A stretch of 64,000 nucleotides of DNA, from positions 675,300 through 739,299 of the forward strand of contig NEEC01000025.1 of the NCBI GenBank assembly GCA_002189035.1, read 5' to 3'. The notes under the pieces were generated by a model. The model saw nothing but the letters and a program-made list of their open reading frames with translations, did not search any database and was not told where the DNA came from. This document shows, piece by piece, positions 1 to 11,890 of the stretch. This DNA comes from Utricularia gibba. Taxonomy: Eukaryota; Streptophyta; Magnoliopsida; Lamiales; Lentibulariaceae. The stretch's first letter is position 1. Every line of letters begins with the position of its first letter. The position numbers and the translations under genes are program-made.

Positions 1-83
1 TTTACGCACTAAACTAGATATGCAAGCATATATGTCAGTCACGTTCAGAATTCCTTTCGAGTACTCTCACTCCACAAACATAC

Positions 84-1948
84 AGACAACATCACTGCGT
101 GTGAAGAAACTCAGAAGCCTCTGCCTTTCAGTTCCAAGCCTCGAGTTCCAGTACCTACCAACAGCAATGAGAAAATTAGAGCACTTCAACAAAAACAGTG
201 ACTAAAGTGAATTCTTGGCTGCCTAAAGGCGCACACTGCTTTTAGATCAACATTAAAACGCAATCCATTCTCCACCACAGTCGTCACCAAGGAATTGTTC
301 CCAGCCAAAACCTCAAGCTCCATTGTTCTGTATTCATTGTGAATTGCTTCCACTTTGTTGACAACTGTTTGTACTTTTGGTCTCGTCTTATCAAGAACTA
401 CCTGGTTACAGAGGAAAGATCCGAGAACAGGAAATGAAATCTTGTTTGATAGGATTAGTTAATGCCCCAAGCAGACCTTGGCAATTAGGCTTTTGTATTG
501 AAGAAGATCGTCTCTTAGATTCAGATGAGCGATATGGCCCACCATTTCAAATGCTGAAGGAATGGCCGTGCCATTAGGGAGTAAAGCAGTCAAGATCTGC
601 GCAAAGTGAACCTCTTGAAGGCCAACGGAAGCTGAATGAAAACATATGCCACAATTGCTTCCATCTGAGAAAAGTACCTCACTCAGCTGCCAGTAATCAT
701 AAAAAAGAGTTAATCTGCATCTGACAAGTGCACACCCTGACTTCATAGGCTGGCCATCATTATCATATTCCTTGAAAACCACCTGAGCAGGGTAATTCAA
801 ACACAAGTACCTTTCTTACATATTGTTTTCTGCCTTAGCCTTAATAGGACATCAAGAGGACACAAACTGTACATCCTGACTCACAATAACGCATATAGAG
901 TGCCCATCTGAAGACCCCAAAAGAAATTTCATGCTTCATCTACATAGGATAATCTTCTGAAGTATCATGTCACATGCGGTTTTAGGAATCATTCAGGCAG
1001 TTGATCGTTTGCAAATCATTCAAAAGAGCATAAACACCATAAGAAAACTGCATTCATGGAAAACTGAGATTAAAATCTTAAAGCAAGATGTCGATTGAAA
1101 AAAAAAAAAAAGAAAACCTTGATGGCTTCAGGCAATTCTCCAATGCTTGTATTTGCATACTGCTCACCCAAGAGCAGCAACCTGGTCGAACCTCTCCAGT
1201 TAGACGACCTAACTTCTTCCCCTAACAAACGCTTCATACCTACAGTATCATTCTCTTCATTCACGTCTTCAATAACCTCAATTTCAACTCCATTTCTCCT
1301 GTATCCTCTTGCCACACTGATTTCCCCATCACTACTACTTACCTTGTTCTTCTTCTTTTTCGGTCTAGAAATTTTTGCCAAGTTCCTAAAATGAGCATAC
1401 CCCAGACAATTAAAAGTTTTCGCCAGATCGTCCCTATACAAGATTGAATTCAGAGGCTCCCCGTCGCCCTCCGCTTTGCCATAAACTCTCCTGTTGAAAA
1501 CTGTTAGAGGGTCAGTATGTTCGCCAGTGGAATTAGGCAGGATACTCCTGAATTCTACATCAACGTCATCGCCGGGAACCCTGGCTATGTTCTTGATGCG
1601 AGGCCAGTTAAGTAGGTGGCCACGGAGTCGGTTCTCAATAGTGGAGCATATATCGGCGGGGACTCTAAGGGCGGACAGGTGAAACACTCTAGTGAACGCA
1701 TCTTCGTTGAGGGAAGTGAGAGTTTCGTTACCCAGAACCTGGGATGGTTCCATAGAGGTGGGAGCATGCCCTTTTTGTAAGGATGGACCGTAGTGAAGAG
1801 TGGAAGAGGTAAAAGCGGTGGCCGCCATTCTGCTGACAACGGGTTTAAAGGGGGGTTTCGCTGTGGGCCACGGTGGCGAGCGTAGTCGGCACAACGACGG
1901 AGTGTGAGGGCTGAAGAAGGCGACTTTCGGAAACATCTTGGTGCCCAT
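84..1948 (-). CDS. TRM5: tRNA (guanine37-N1)-methyltransferase, TRM5-like (3' part outside window)
   Basis: Methylates N1 of G37 next to the tRNA anticodon using S-adenosylmethionine. Five minus-strand exons join in frame: 1948-1118, 782-678, 596-477, 401-235 and 154-84. Exon 1 carries the plant TRM5 N-terminal domain ([20 protein letters not shown], then [19 protein letters not shown]). Later exons give [54 protein letters not shown] and [13 protein letters not shown]. The reading frame leaves the window after DVV(C), just before the SAM-binding motif, so the catalytic half is not visible. The start is uncertain: ATG 1948 gives a basic, Ser/Pro-rich leader that could be an organelle-targeting peptide; ATG 1936 and 1828 are alternatives. 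No frameshift is seen. The family assignment is firm; the cellular compartment is inferred. Confidence 0.93.
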
Positions 1949-2145
1949 AGTAAAATCGGCTATTTTAATCTGAGTTATATCACAAGCCCAGCCATCACTA
2001 CAACAGAACCCAGCGGAGTCGTTTTGAATTGTCATTGATTCTTTATATATAAATGAATGCAACTGGATTCCGCCATGGTTGTAGGAAGCTCATTCCGGTA
2101 AGATACAAACTACACAAGGCCACCGGTGGGCTTATTCCGTGACAC

Positions 2146-2428
2146 TATTATAGCATCTACAACGGTTTCACAGAAATCTACGTGTTACTTTCATTTTGTT
2201 TATTAGATTTTCGAAAATCATTGTAGGTATGTAGTTTTGTTTTCGGATTTACATTGAATGGAATTTTCATTTGATATATTAAATTTTCGAAAATGATTTA
2301 TGTTATGAAAATCATTGTAAATAACATGAAAATTTAGTAATTAGATTTCCAAAAATATAGTAAAATTGACATGACATTCCATATTTCAAGATATTTCAGG
2401 AAATTATTGGAGATGCTCTTATATAATA
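2146..2428. mobile_element. Candidate MITE (non-autonomous DNA element)
   Basis: AT-rich block of about 280 bp just upstream of TRM5. The left end reads tattatagcatctacaacg and the right end, on the opposite strand, reads tatataagagcatctccaat, giving imperfect terminal inverted repeats. The phrase gagcatctccaa is common at the ends of plant MITEs. The interior repeats the motif gaaaatcattgta. No coding capacity and no clear target-site duplication were found. Confidence 0.5.
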
Positions 2429-2533
2429 AATTCCTCCATCATACAGTGATTAAAAAATAAATGTGCTTCTTTGTGTGGTGGTTCCTGTATGTGTCGACTG
2501 GAAGTTTCAGCAAACAAGTAGTCAGTTTTCCCG

Positions 2534-3678
2534 CTAGTTGAATCCGCCCTGGTCCATTTCCAAGTGTTGGTTCAAGGAATGTTGGCGCTGAAGCCTCATC
2601 TCCTTGTTGAATTTTCTGATGAAGGCCTCCACTCGTCTGTTGAGTTCATCTTGGCTCAGTGATGGCTCCCTCCTCGGCCTCCCTGCAGGGCCAACCTTGA
2701 CGACATCACTGAGTGCATCGGGCTCGGTGATCTTCTTCTGTGGAACTGAGGAACGGCTGAGTTGCCCCCCTCCTGCTGTTCCCGTGTATCCAGTTTCTTT
2801 AGATGCCTAGTCAGTGGCATTGAGCGTCCCTCCATTATTGTTTTCCATGTCGCCTCCAGTGTGTCTTGCCTCTTTGGTTTCCAGACCCCCACCACCATTC
2901 TGCCCCCTGAGGAGAAGGGATACTTCAACTTCAGAAACTAAAAGCACCTCACAAGCCCACGAAACCTCAGGGAAAATTTTTATAACCAAAACAAAAAAAA
3001 GCATGTAAGATTTCTATGGCAAGTCCAAGCGTGTGGACTAAAACAGAGCATGCCACTAGTTGCGTTACCTTCCGGATTCGACATCAAGTTCTTCCGGCGG
3101 CCCAACCTGGAGGAAACCGACGGCTTCACATTTGTTGAGTAGACGTCGTCTAGCAGTTGTGTATTATTACTCCTCCATGTGGATTTAGAGACCCCGCCCT
3201 CGACCTTCTCCTTGCGGCTTGCGTCGTGTTCCACAGAAGCAAAATCTCCTTCACTAGAATTAATATGCAACGGCGCCGTTCCAATTTTCGACTCACCAAA
3301 GCATTCGATCTCCGGCCCGCTCTTGGAACTCCCGTCGTCGTAAGCCTTAGGATTATCCGAGTCCGAGACGGCGTCAGCATTTGCTCCCCGATAAGCACCA
3401 ACCTGTGCTGCAGCTACTATAAGGGCGTGTGCATCCGAGACTCCCAGTTGTTGCCGGGGACGCGATTCTTCATCCACTGGCGGCTGGAGTTTCGAGCATG
3501 CAAAGATGGTACCGATGAGGCAGTTGATTATGAGGTACAAATACAGTGGACTGAACCAGGAAGCAAATCTTGTGTACACCGAAGGCAGATCTGGAACAGG
3601 TGCCGACAGTTTCAGCACCACCGTGATCAATAAAATACTGGTGGATATCATCAGCACAAGGAACTTGAAGCGCACCAT
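2534..3678 (-). CDS. DUF4408/DUF761 membrane-anchored plant protein (one-base frameshift)
   Basis: Two exons, 3678-3069 and 2906-2534. The N-terminus holds two hydrophobic segments (about residues 6-25 and 42-60) as in DUF4408 proteins. A variable acidic/Ser-rich middle follows, then a conserved stretch ([20 protein letters not shown]) and the C-terminal DUF761 motif [20 protein letters not shown]. The exon 2 acceptor at 2906 has a good pyrimidine tract. The conserved stretch and the DUF761 tail lie in different frames. Summed exon length is 3n+2, and one extra base in the C6 run at 2765-2770 would restore a protein of about 327 residues. This is more likely an assembly error than a real break, but a pseudogene is possible. 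The molecular function of the family is unknown. Confidence 0.85.
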
Positions 3679-4763
3679 GGTGTGGGAGTCCGCGCGTTTT
3701 TTCTTTTCTTCTCCGTGGGGCTGTGCCTTGAATCGGGAGGCAGACAGAGGAGCTTCGAAGTGGCGATGAGGAGGCTACACATAACGAAGTGCAAAAGTAT
3801 ATGGTGTAGACGGCATCGCATCGGTGTTGTTGGTTGGTGGCAGATTTTAGGCTGCAAAGGGCGGCACGTGGCATGGCGTGAGCACATGAGACTCGGCTGA
3901 GTGAATGAATGGGTTATGGCGGAAAATATGAAAAAAAAAAAAAAGGAATGCGGAGTGGGTTTGATCGGTTGGCATTGAATGGATTCTTTTATGGGCGTAC
4001 AAACCGAAAGGCGCAGAAATTCTTAAACCATCACTGAAGTCTGTGTACAGTGTACCACCACAAAATTTAGCGGTTCGAGCTTCAAGGCAAGGGCGGCATT
4101 AGCCACTGCGGAAGAAAAAGATGAGGGGCCGGCAGGCGGCAACTTGCACCCTTGGCTGGGTCACATTTGGCACCGGCCAGCCAATGGGGAGAGGAAACGT
4201 ACGATCATTTTCATAGCACCAAAGATGGCGAAGATCGTTCCCTTTCATGGCCAAAGCGAGAAATAGATATTCTAGCGGAAGAAAAAGCAAAGGTAAAAGC
4301 ACCACATAACATGTAGAAAAGAAAAGGATCCCTACCAAGTACCAAGTGGAAAGCACACCATCCCCCACCGGAGAGCACAGGTAGTGGCTCATAAAAGAAT
4401 TGGAGAATTGCCTCAACCCATCAAGGTTAATCTTGTACCTTTTGAGACAACACGCGCATTTGGGAATTGGGATTCACTCAAAATGCTTACATCTCAGAGT
4501 AACATAACATTTCTCAAGCGTGTCACCACTAGATATTGCAGTGCCCAAAACCTGTATATGTACAGCCGATGGAATATGGAATGCACTATTGCTTTTTTGT
4601 TGCCGCATCACTCCGCATCCCTGATTTCAGCTTCAATGTCCACAACAGGAGCAGATGGATTCTTTCCTGTACAACCACATGGATTGCCACAATTTTTTAT
4701 GAGAAAAAAAAAAACACACACACACACACACAAAATGGAATCACACCATCCCTTGACAAGGTT
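3679..4763. other. Intergenic: promoter side of the DUF761 gene, 3' side of the zinc-ribbon gene
   Basis: No convincing coding exon. Holds the upstream region of the minus-strand DUF4408/DUF761 gene, an A-run at about 3930-3944, and an (AC)n microsatellite at about 4714-4732 preceded by an A-run. Short open frames across the microsatellite look accidental. Confidence 0.6.
4714..4732. repeat. (AC)n microsatellite
   Basis: About nine uninterrupted CA dinucleotides directly after a run of about eleven A residues. Simple sequence only. Confidence 0.95.
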
Positions 4764-5929
4764 TTATGAGAAGCAACCTTTATTCATCCGAGAGGAATAG
4801 CCGTCAAATGCCTGATCAAATCCCAAGTCCTTGATAAACTGATTGCCCTCAACTGACACAACCGGGGAGGGGGGAACCAATAGTTTTTAGTTCAAAGAAA
4901 ACGCCTTTTGGATACCAAGAAGGTGAGCAGTATCCAATTTCACAACAGAGCATTACGAAATGAAGAAGAGAATAAATTCCTCGGATTCTTAGGTGGTTGA
5001 TAGATGTTACGTTACCTGAGAAAGGCTGGCTACAAAACGGGCACAACTGGATATCTTCGTTCAGCATTGATCTGTAAGGTCATCGCCGGAAATTATTACC
5101 AACTGCCTCAAGTAGAGCTTCATAAAACGACTTAGCTGTTCGACTGAGACCTACTTGAACACTTGAAATTCATTTCCACAATTTGGGCACTGCAAAAATA
5201 AATATGTTACTTGATTAGAGGTTTGACAAATACAAAATGGAAGTTGGCATCATCTCTGCAGAGCAACAAAGCAACTTTACATTTCCACGCAGTATATCTC
5301 GGCCTGCCCACCAAAGAAAAGCTCCAATACCAACAATTGGCACTAGGACTGCAAGAAGCTGCAACCAAGGACAATACAGCATATCAAAGTGAGGATTAAA
5401 CTACACGATCATAGCATTGGTTTATTAAATGAACAACCATACCCATGCCAAAGACTCGCACCTAGTGCTAGACCATCTGCACATAAACAACCCCTAAGAT
5501 AACCAAGGAAGGAGGAAGGTGCAGTACCCATATGGAAACAATAGCATCAAGAAGCCATCCCAGTTGCCCTGACATTGAAAGATACGCCAGAAAAACTGCC
5601 AAAGCAAGATTACCCAGAACCCTGGAAGTTTCGCTGCTGATCTTCCCACCACCGCCGCCGCCACCGCCGCCACCGCCGCCACCGCCGCCGGCGTTTCTGA
5701 ATTTCACCACTACAGACCTTCCGTTCTTCATCTGACTCCAATTTCGACCTCTGCAGATTCCAGCGAACGAGAGTTGTCTTGGATAATGGATAAAAATCCT
5801 TCGCGGTGGCAAGCAAGGATCTTTATGCCGCGAAAACGAGCATTTAGGTGAGCGGCGCTTCTCGTTATAACCATAGTCGTTTCCGAAAAGGTATAACGGC
5901 GAGAAATTGACGGAAAGCAACGCTGGCAT
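4764..5929 (-). CDS. Plastid-type small membrane protein with C-terminal zinc ribbon
   Basis: Five exons (5929-5528, 5358-5281, 5189-5155, 5071-5016, 4852-4764) join to exactly 219 codons plus stop. The N-terminal ~65 residues are Ser/Arg/Pro-rich, as in a chloroplast transit peptide. An uninterrupted run of 15 glycines comes next, then two hydrophobic segments (LGNLALAVFLAYLSMSGQLG and LLAVLVPIVGIGAFLWWAG). The C-terminus has two CPxC knuckles, CPNCGNEFQVFK and CPFCSQPFS, spaced as in a zinc ribbon. I recognise this as a conserved plant protein type but cannot attach a symbol or a proven function. The exon phases all agree, so the gene is real; plastid location is inferred. Confidence 0.85.
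5646..5691. repeat. Trinucleotide (CCG/CCA)n tract coding poly-glycine
   Basis: Imperfect CCG/CCA repeat that encodes the run of 15 glycines on the minus strand inside exon 1 of the zinc-ribbon protein. It stays in frame and sits between the putative transit peptide and the membrane segments, so it probably acts as a flexible linker and may vary in length between individuals. Confidence 0.9.
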
Positions 5930-7451
5930 GACAAACCCTGCTCAAAAAAAAAAGAAAAAAAGACGAGGAAAATCAAAGCAGATAAGAAAGAGGTGTCTGG
6001 AATCCAGAGTCTCTGAACTATCTAGGACGGGGCAGCGCCACATAAAAAATACATAAATCGCCGAAAACAGAAGATGAGACCGGAGGAGACGAGCCGAGCC
6101 GCAGGGTAACAGAATTTTACAAGGATAAATCATAAAACAGGCTTTTTTTTATTTTCACTGGTAAAAAAAACAGAGATAATAGTAAGGATACAGATTTTTA
6201 GTTTGAATTGTAAGATTCGAGGAATGATCCAGATTGGGTCCAATGTGTGAGAGATTAGGAGGGAAGCCCAGGGGGCAGCCCATCCCCCTTGATGCACATG
6301 TTGTTGGGGGCACCGACATACTGTGACAGCTAATACGTATGTGTGACGTAGGGCCTGGCCAAGGGCCTTTGGTTTTGGAGGTGTAGTAGTACGTGGCAAG
6401 CCCACCCGTTTCGTGAAGATGACTTGATAACTACTGCAACACGAATGCCAAGTGATACTAAAACTGAGTTGGCCCACAGTAAAGTGATTAAGAAATGGGC
6501 GCATTAGTGGCCCCTAATAATGACCATCATTGTCTGTTTTCCAAGCTCCCAACCATGAAACGGAAACATCAAAATTAAAGTCGACAGGTACCCATTCCCA
6601 AAACTGGAAACAAATTAGCGGTATAACGTGAGCCCGGCTAAAGATAAGACTTTTGTGACGACATGGCCCAGATCCCCCAACCAACCAGCCACCAGGTACC
6701 GGACCAACTCGGTCACTCATCGTCTTAGAGAGCTCGGCCGGCACACACAGTCAGCAGGGAGATGGTCCATCAATAACACTCCAGCTTGTGGAAAAGAAGA
6801 GCTCTTTGGTTGACTCCTGGATGCTCTAACCGTTTCCAGCCAAATTCTGTTACATGTCGAATAATGCTGTTTTTTTAAGAAACATGTGCAGGAGTTGTGA
6901 ATTGTATAGATGGATTCCCTGTAATAAATAATTCAAAGAACCCAAGCAGATGATGCCATGGTATTTTTCCCGATAAATCAATTGTTAAAAGAGGGTTTGC
7001 AAGCTGTCATACACCTCGGGGATCGAAATGATTACATGGTTTTACTTCAGCTTGATGCAAATTTCTACGGGGGGCAATCAAATACAAAACAAATTATCGC
7101 TCAAACACAATACTTTATCTGCATCATTACATTACATGGTTTATGCATCATAAGATCCTGGAGGGAGCAGGAAAGAATCTGCTTGCTTCCTATACTTTTT
7201 ACTTTTGTTGTATATGCCTAAATATTTCTCTACACACTCACTCGCACTGTCAGACTGGTATTGTTCATATACAGTATCCGGGCAGAGAGATGAAAATGAT
7301 ACTGAACATATCACAGAATAAGGTGAAAAATGTGGCTCGCCTTACCACCTTACCTGGAATTGATGCTTCTCTTTGACTCAAAAATCTTCCTATCATCAAG
7401 CATAATTCCACCTTGGATGGGTATCGAAGGCTGGCAAATCGGTCTCCGAGA
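5930..7451. other. Intergenic region between zinc-ribbon gene and NAC gene
   Basis: About 1.5 kb without a supported gene. It should contain the promoter of the zinc-ribbon gene (right of 5930) and the 3' UTR of the NAM-type NAC gene (left of 7452). Only short frames without family features are present. Confidence 0.6.
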
Positions 7452-8683
7452 TTAAGAGTACCAATTCATGCTGGGATATGGTGGCGGCCGGAACACCCCA
7501 TTATCCTCTAGATTCCCCATTAAAGCCTGTTGTTGTTGTTGTTGTTGTTGTTGCTGCTGCTGCTGCATAGGATTAGTTTGGGGAAGCTGACTGAGAACCA
7601 TGGCTATGCTGTTGGTGGTGTCGTCCGTCCTCCCCAAACTGCTTCCCTCGCAGCAACTGTCCGATAAAAATCTCTTTGTGGGGGAGATTCCGTGGCAGCT
7701 GCAGCTGCTGCTGTTTCTTCGTTCCAATAAAAATTTGACAGCATCCTTTTTCCGTGAAGAAGAATATTAGGGTCTCCAACCCATGGGACCTTGGAGGCAT
7801 CCTCGATTCCTCCATGGTAAAAGTTGGGCTGATTTTCAAGCAACAAGGAGGAGTAGTTTTGTCCCTTTAGTGCCCCTCCTCCGCCCTTGTGTAACTGTAG
7901 TCCCACTCCCATGGTCGTCATGGGGATGGTGGGATGGACAGTACCCATGCCCATTACTTGATTTATGTCAGCATCTCTATCCTGATCGAGCGGCCTTTGA
8001 AGGCTGTTCTTCTTGTAAATTCGACACAAAACCCAATCGTCAAGCTGCAGCAGCACAGCGGACAAGAGTTATATGAGTGAGCGAGTATTTCATTACTATT
8101 TTTGTTGCTGTTACCCACCCTCAAGGAGCCCTTTTTGTTGGTAGCATCACAGCCTGGAGGCTTGGTGTTTGATTTGTTATCTGCAAGCCTGTATTCGTGC
8201 ATGATCCAGTTGGTTTTGATTCCTCTAGGTGGCTTCCCACCGTAGAAAACCAGGGCTTTCTTAACCCCAACTTTTTCGGTCCCCCTGCCGTCATCACCGG
8301 TTTGTCAGTCCCCGTGGCCTTCCAGTACCCAGAGGTGGCTGCCCGATTCGGCCTCGCCCCGTTGGGATATTTTCTGTCCCTAGGGCTGAAGAAATACCAC
8401 TCTTGCTCCCCGAATATAGCCTTTGCTGAAAGGAATAACCAGCCCATCATGGGGATGAACAAATAAGTGGAAAGCTGGAGGGGGGCGAAAAAAAGGTACC
8501 TGGAAGTTCCCAAGGATCGAATTTGTAAAGATCGACTTCGGCGATGATGGCCACAGGGAGAGGAGAGGAGGCAGCCTTCTTTTTGAGGTAGTGAACCACC
8601 AGCTCTTCGTCCGTAGGGTGGAATCGGAAGCCTGGGGGAAGCTGCGGCTGCGGGGTTTCGCCGGAGGAATCCGTGCTCTCCAT
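7452..8683 (-). CDS. NAC transcription factor, NAM/NAC018-025-056 clade (two one-base frameshifts)
   Basis: Three exons: 8683-8500, 8425-8119 and 8044-7452. The N-terminus [20 protein letters not shown] and the NAC subdomains ([75 protein letters not shown]) place it with NAM/NARS-type factors, as does the C-terminal NWYS. The activation domain holds a 13-residue poly-Q. Two one-base losses break the frame: in the T5 run at 8272-8276 (exon 2) and the G5 run at 7680-7684 (exon 3). Restoring one base at each gives about 361 residues. Known members act in seed coat, embryo and senescence control; here the role is inferred. All three introns' worth of splice sites are intact and subdomain residues are conserved, which argues against an old pseudogene. 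Confidence 0.88.
7528..7566. repeat. (CAA/CAG)n tract coding poly-glutamine
   Basis: Thirteen glutamine codons on the minus strand, written as GTT/GCT repeats on the plus strand, inside the C-terminal activation region of the NAM-type NAC gene. Poly-Q is common in plant activation domains and often varies in length. Confidence 0.92.
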
Positions 8684-11600
8684 ATCAGTCTCACAGTGGT
8701 TGTGTATTTATTTGGGCGAGAGGAGGAGAAGTTCTGGGACGGGGACTGGGACTGGGAGTGGGAGGGAGCAGAGAGCAATGAAAGGAGGCCGGGGAAGCCA
8801 GGGCTTTATGCGCACAATTTCAGTGACGCTGAGAGAGCCAGTTTAGAGCCAATCACGTGTGGAGGCTTGGTGCAGCCGCGAGTGAGGGGATAATTGCCCG
8901 GTAATGAAGCCCGTTGGGAGGTGGAACCTGAAAATTAGGCGAGTAACAGCGTGACGCGTGCCGGTGTATGGAAGCGTGGGCAGAAGGGACACGTGGCATG
9001 GAGATAAGAGGGGAGGGGACCACACCAACAGCCAGGCCCAAGGCAGGGGAGGCATGATTTGCAACAGAAAATAAAAAATGTCGGGGAGCGGAACGGAACG
9101 GAACGGAAGAAATGAATCTTTGTTTGGATGGTGGCTCCGCTTTCTGCATCTGCATGCAAAGCATCGGATCGCCTCCTCCTCCGCCGATCCTTTTTCTCTG
9201 GATGACGTAGGCATGGGCACCCAGCAGCATTTGTGTTGGGGTACTTGACACACGGCCCCACACGGCTTTCTCACGCAAATAATTGATTAATTAATTCATT
9301 CATTAATTGTATGCTATGTATCTGCTGCTGCTTCTGCTGGTGCCTGGTGCATGTCGATTTAGGGTTTGGGAGCCTCCTCATAATGCGTTCGCTCGCAGTG
9401 GCGGAATGGGAGGTGTTTATAAACAAGTCAAGGCCCCTTTTAATGAGAAATGGGAAGATACCGGACCTAACTTCCCCTTTAAGACCACTCTTTTTTTTTT
9501 TCTTCTTTTTTTATTTCTCTTGCAAAATACGCATGCATCTATTGAGCAAAACAGATATGAATGGAAATAGAAACTCGAGGAGACGTGTACTCAATTTTAT
9601 TTGAAACCCCAACATCCTTTTAATCAACCCCCCGCTCCGCCCCCATATTTGCTGTGTAGAACACCGAGAAGAAGGGGGAAAAAAAAGGGTTTGAGGGCTC
9701 CTCCTGGTATGATATGAGTTGCAGTCCCTGGCCCTGGGTGCATCTTGGAGTGAGGAGGCACAACAAAGAGTGCAATCCCCTCCCATAACTGACTCAGGCT
9801 ACATACATATCGCCTCGGTGCATAGTATACGTGTACGTTCCCTCTACTGCGGGGGTCGATGTCGCTGTTATTTTGCAAAAATGCGTGTTCAAGTAGAGAA
9901 GCAACGTGGAATTCCATTAAACTGGAGCGGTGCGGTTCCCTCGCATAGACAATGTGGGGACTGGGAGGCCATGTCTTCAATGCCCCTCCCCAGCTTCGAT
10001 TTTCTAGAATGAAGGCCTTCATTGGCATCCGTGATTAGGCCTAATAAAACCAACTTCTCCTGGTTATGGCAACCGATGGGGCCCCCTTTTGTATGCCCGA
10101 AACCGGAAAATGGACCGATTAGAGTTTCTTTTCTTTTTCTTTTGGTGAAATCAAAGCTTTGAAAAAGAGGGGGGAGGGCAACAAGGGTGTTGATTGTGTG
10201 TGAGCTGTGGAGTAATTACTGAGATGGGCTGGGGAGAGCATGATCCTTGGAGAGATCATGCTGCATATCCAAATGTGGAAGCATGTTACATCGCCACTCC
10301 GATGGCTAGGCCTGCGCTGCTTTGATCGCCACTGCCAGTCCCAACTGCCAAGACATGTTGGGGCATTCAATCTATCTGTATTATACCACCACCACCATGG
10401 AAATTTTTTCTATGTTATGGAGGAGCAAAGCAAAGCAAAGCGCCAATGGACATGGCACATACATCCACACACACACACTAGAAAACACGTCGTATTCATT
10501 ACCTTCACGCCCACAAAAACTCATCACTGGAGACGGAGTCATATCGAAAGAAAGGATGCATGGCTACTACATACCTACATTCCGCCCGCCCGATTCCCAA
10601 ATAAACCCTTGTTGATTTACAAAGAGCCACCCGCACTTTCCTCTTGTTTGTTAATAATGGGCATGCACGGGGCCCGTGTTGTTGGGCTGAGGCACTGCCA
10701 GATATGGATCACCCCTAGTCCCTCCCTCCCCAACGTGGTGAAATGGGCCAGAGTGCGGCCTCTTTCTTGGCAGATCGGGCAGGACGCATATCTTTCGAAA
10801 ACAGATATACATATATACCATACCCTTGTGGTGAGCCTAAAATACGTAACTGGATTTGGGGGCATCTGGAAGGCCCGGCCCAGCGTGTTGATAGTAGGAC
10901 CGGCCGGGCAGGCGTATTGTTGCGTTGAGAGGATAGGGGGTTTGAAAATTGAAAGTATCCCCTCTCCACTCCAGTCCACAATCATTAAAGAATCTTAGTA
11001 ACGCCATTTAATCACAATTAGTATTCCACATTCAAACCTCCTTAAAACCATCACTTAATATCCCAGGAAGATGAATAAGGGGCTTTCTAGTCTGTGCGAC
11101 TGGGAAAGCCTAAGAAGAGGATCATGGGGGTACCTACCTGCTTTTCTTTTTTCAAGTAAATATCAGTTGACTGCGTTTCATCGTAACCGTATAATGAATG
11201 AATCTCCAGGTAGCCGGCTCCAAAGCTTCCGCATTGAGAATGTGATAGGTCGTCGTCTCAGGCAGCAGTCAGTCAGAACACACAAAATAAAAAAAAAATA
11301 AAAATAAAAAGAAGCCCACACTTTGGCTCCTGCGTTCACGCCGTTTTCTCCATCGAATGAGTCGCTATGGTCCTTGTTACATGAATAAATCTTGAACGCC
11401 CTGAAATATGTCATGCTATTTGGCACGTTGAACTCAATTGGGTAGGCTGAAAAATGTTGTGTTGTTAATAAAAGTCAGCTTTTTATCACAAAAAAAGCAA
11501 ATGGCAAATGAAGGGGCGAGGAAGAAAGTCAGCCTATCCTCCCCCAATCATAACGTCAGCTTGCTTCTTGGTCACTTGTTTGTGCAAGTGTCAACGCCTT

Positions 11601-11890
11601 CACTTCTTCGTGCTTCGTGTTTACACTGCAAGTCAAGTCACTCAGTGAGTCGTCGCGTTTCCGTGATCGCAGGGGAAGATCAGTATGAGAATCGAGGCTA
11701 ATGAATTCATACTCCACCCCACTCCTCACTTAGACGTTGATGTGAAAGAATTAATTACCCACCCCACTGGGTGAGAATAAGGTGGAACAGGGGCTTATGA
11801 CCAAAGTGTACCTTCACCTAATTACTGCATGGAATATAAGTACTGAGCATCGTCCTTCGTCCAGAAACTGAAACACCCAGCAGGATCAAA
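8684..11890. other. Long intergenic region upstream of NAC and STIG1-like genes
   Basis: About 3.2 kb between two divergent genes. The left part is the presumed NAC promoter, the right part the STIG1-like promoter. Many open frames occur, including one of 252 codons at 10240-10998, but their translations are rich in His, Trp and Cys, lack any domain and have frames on both strands, so I do not call them genes. An A-rich tract lies at 11286-11312. Confidence 0.55.
11835..11840 (+). promoter_or_regulatory. TATA-like element of the STIG1-like gene
   Basis: The string gaatataag lies about 55 bp before the ATG, at a distance that fits a short leader. No other promoter element was assigned. Confidence 0.5.

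Noticed and set aside
1095-1394. 99-codon plus-strand frame opposite TRM5 exon 1
   Set aside because: Antisense shadow of TRM5, starting in a poly-A tract and ending in a run of phenylalanines.
10240-10998. Open frame of 252 codons on the plus strand
   Set aside because: The product is rich in His, Trp, Arg and Cys with no domain, signal or splice partner; overlapping frames of 122 and 88 codons exist on the other strand. Typical of GC-rich intergenic noise.
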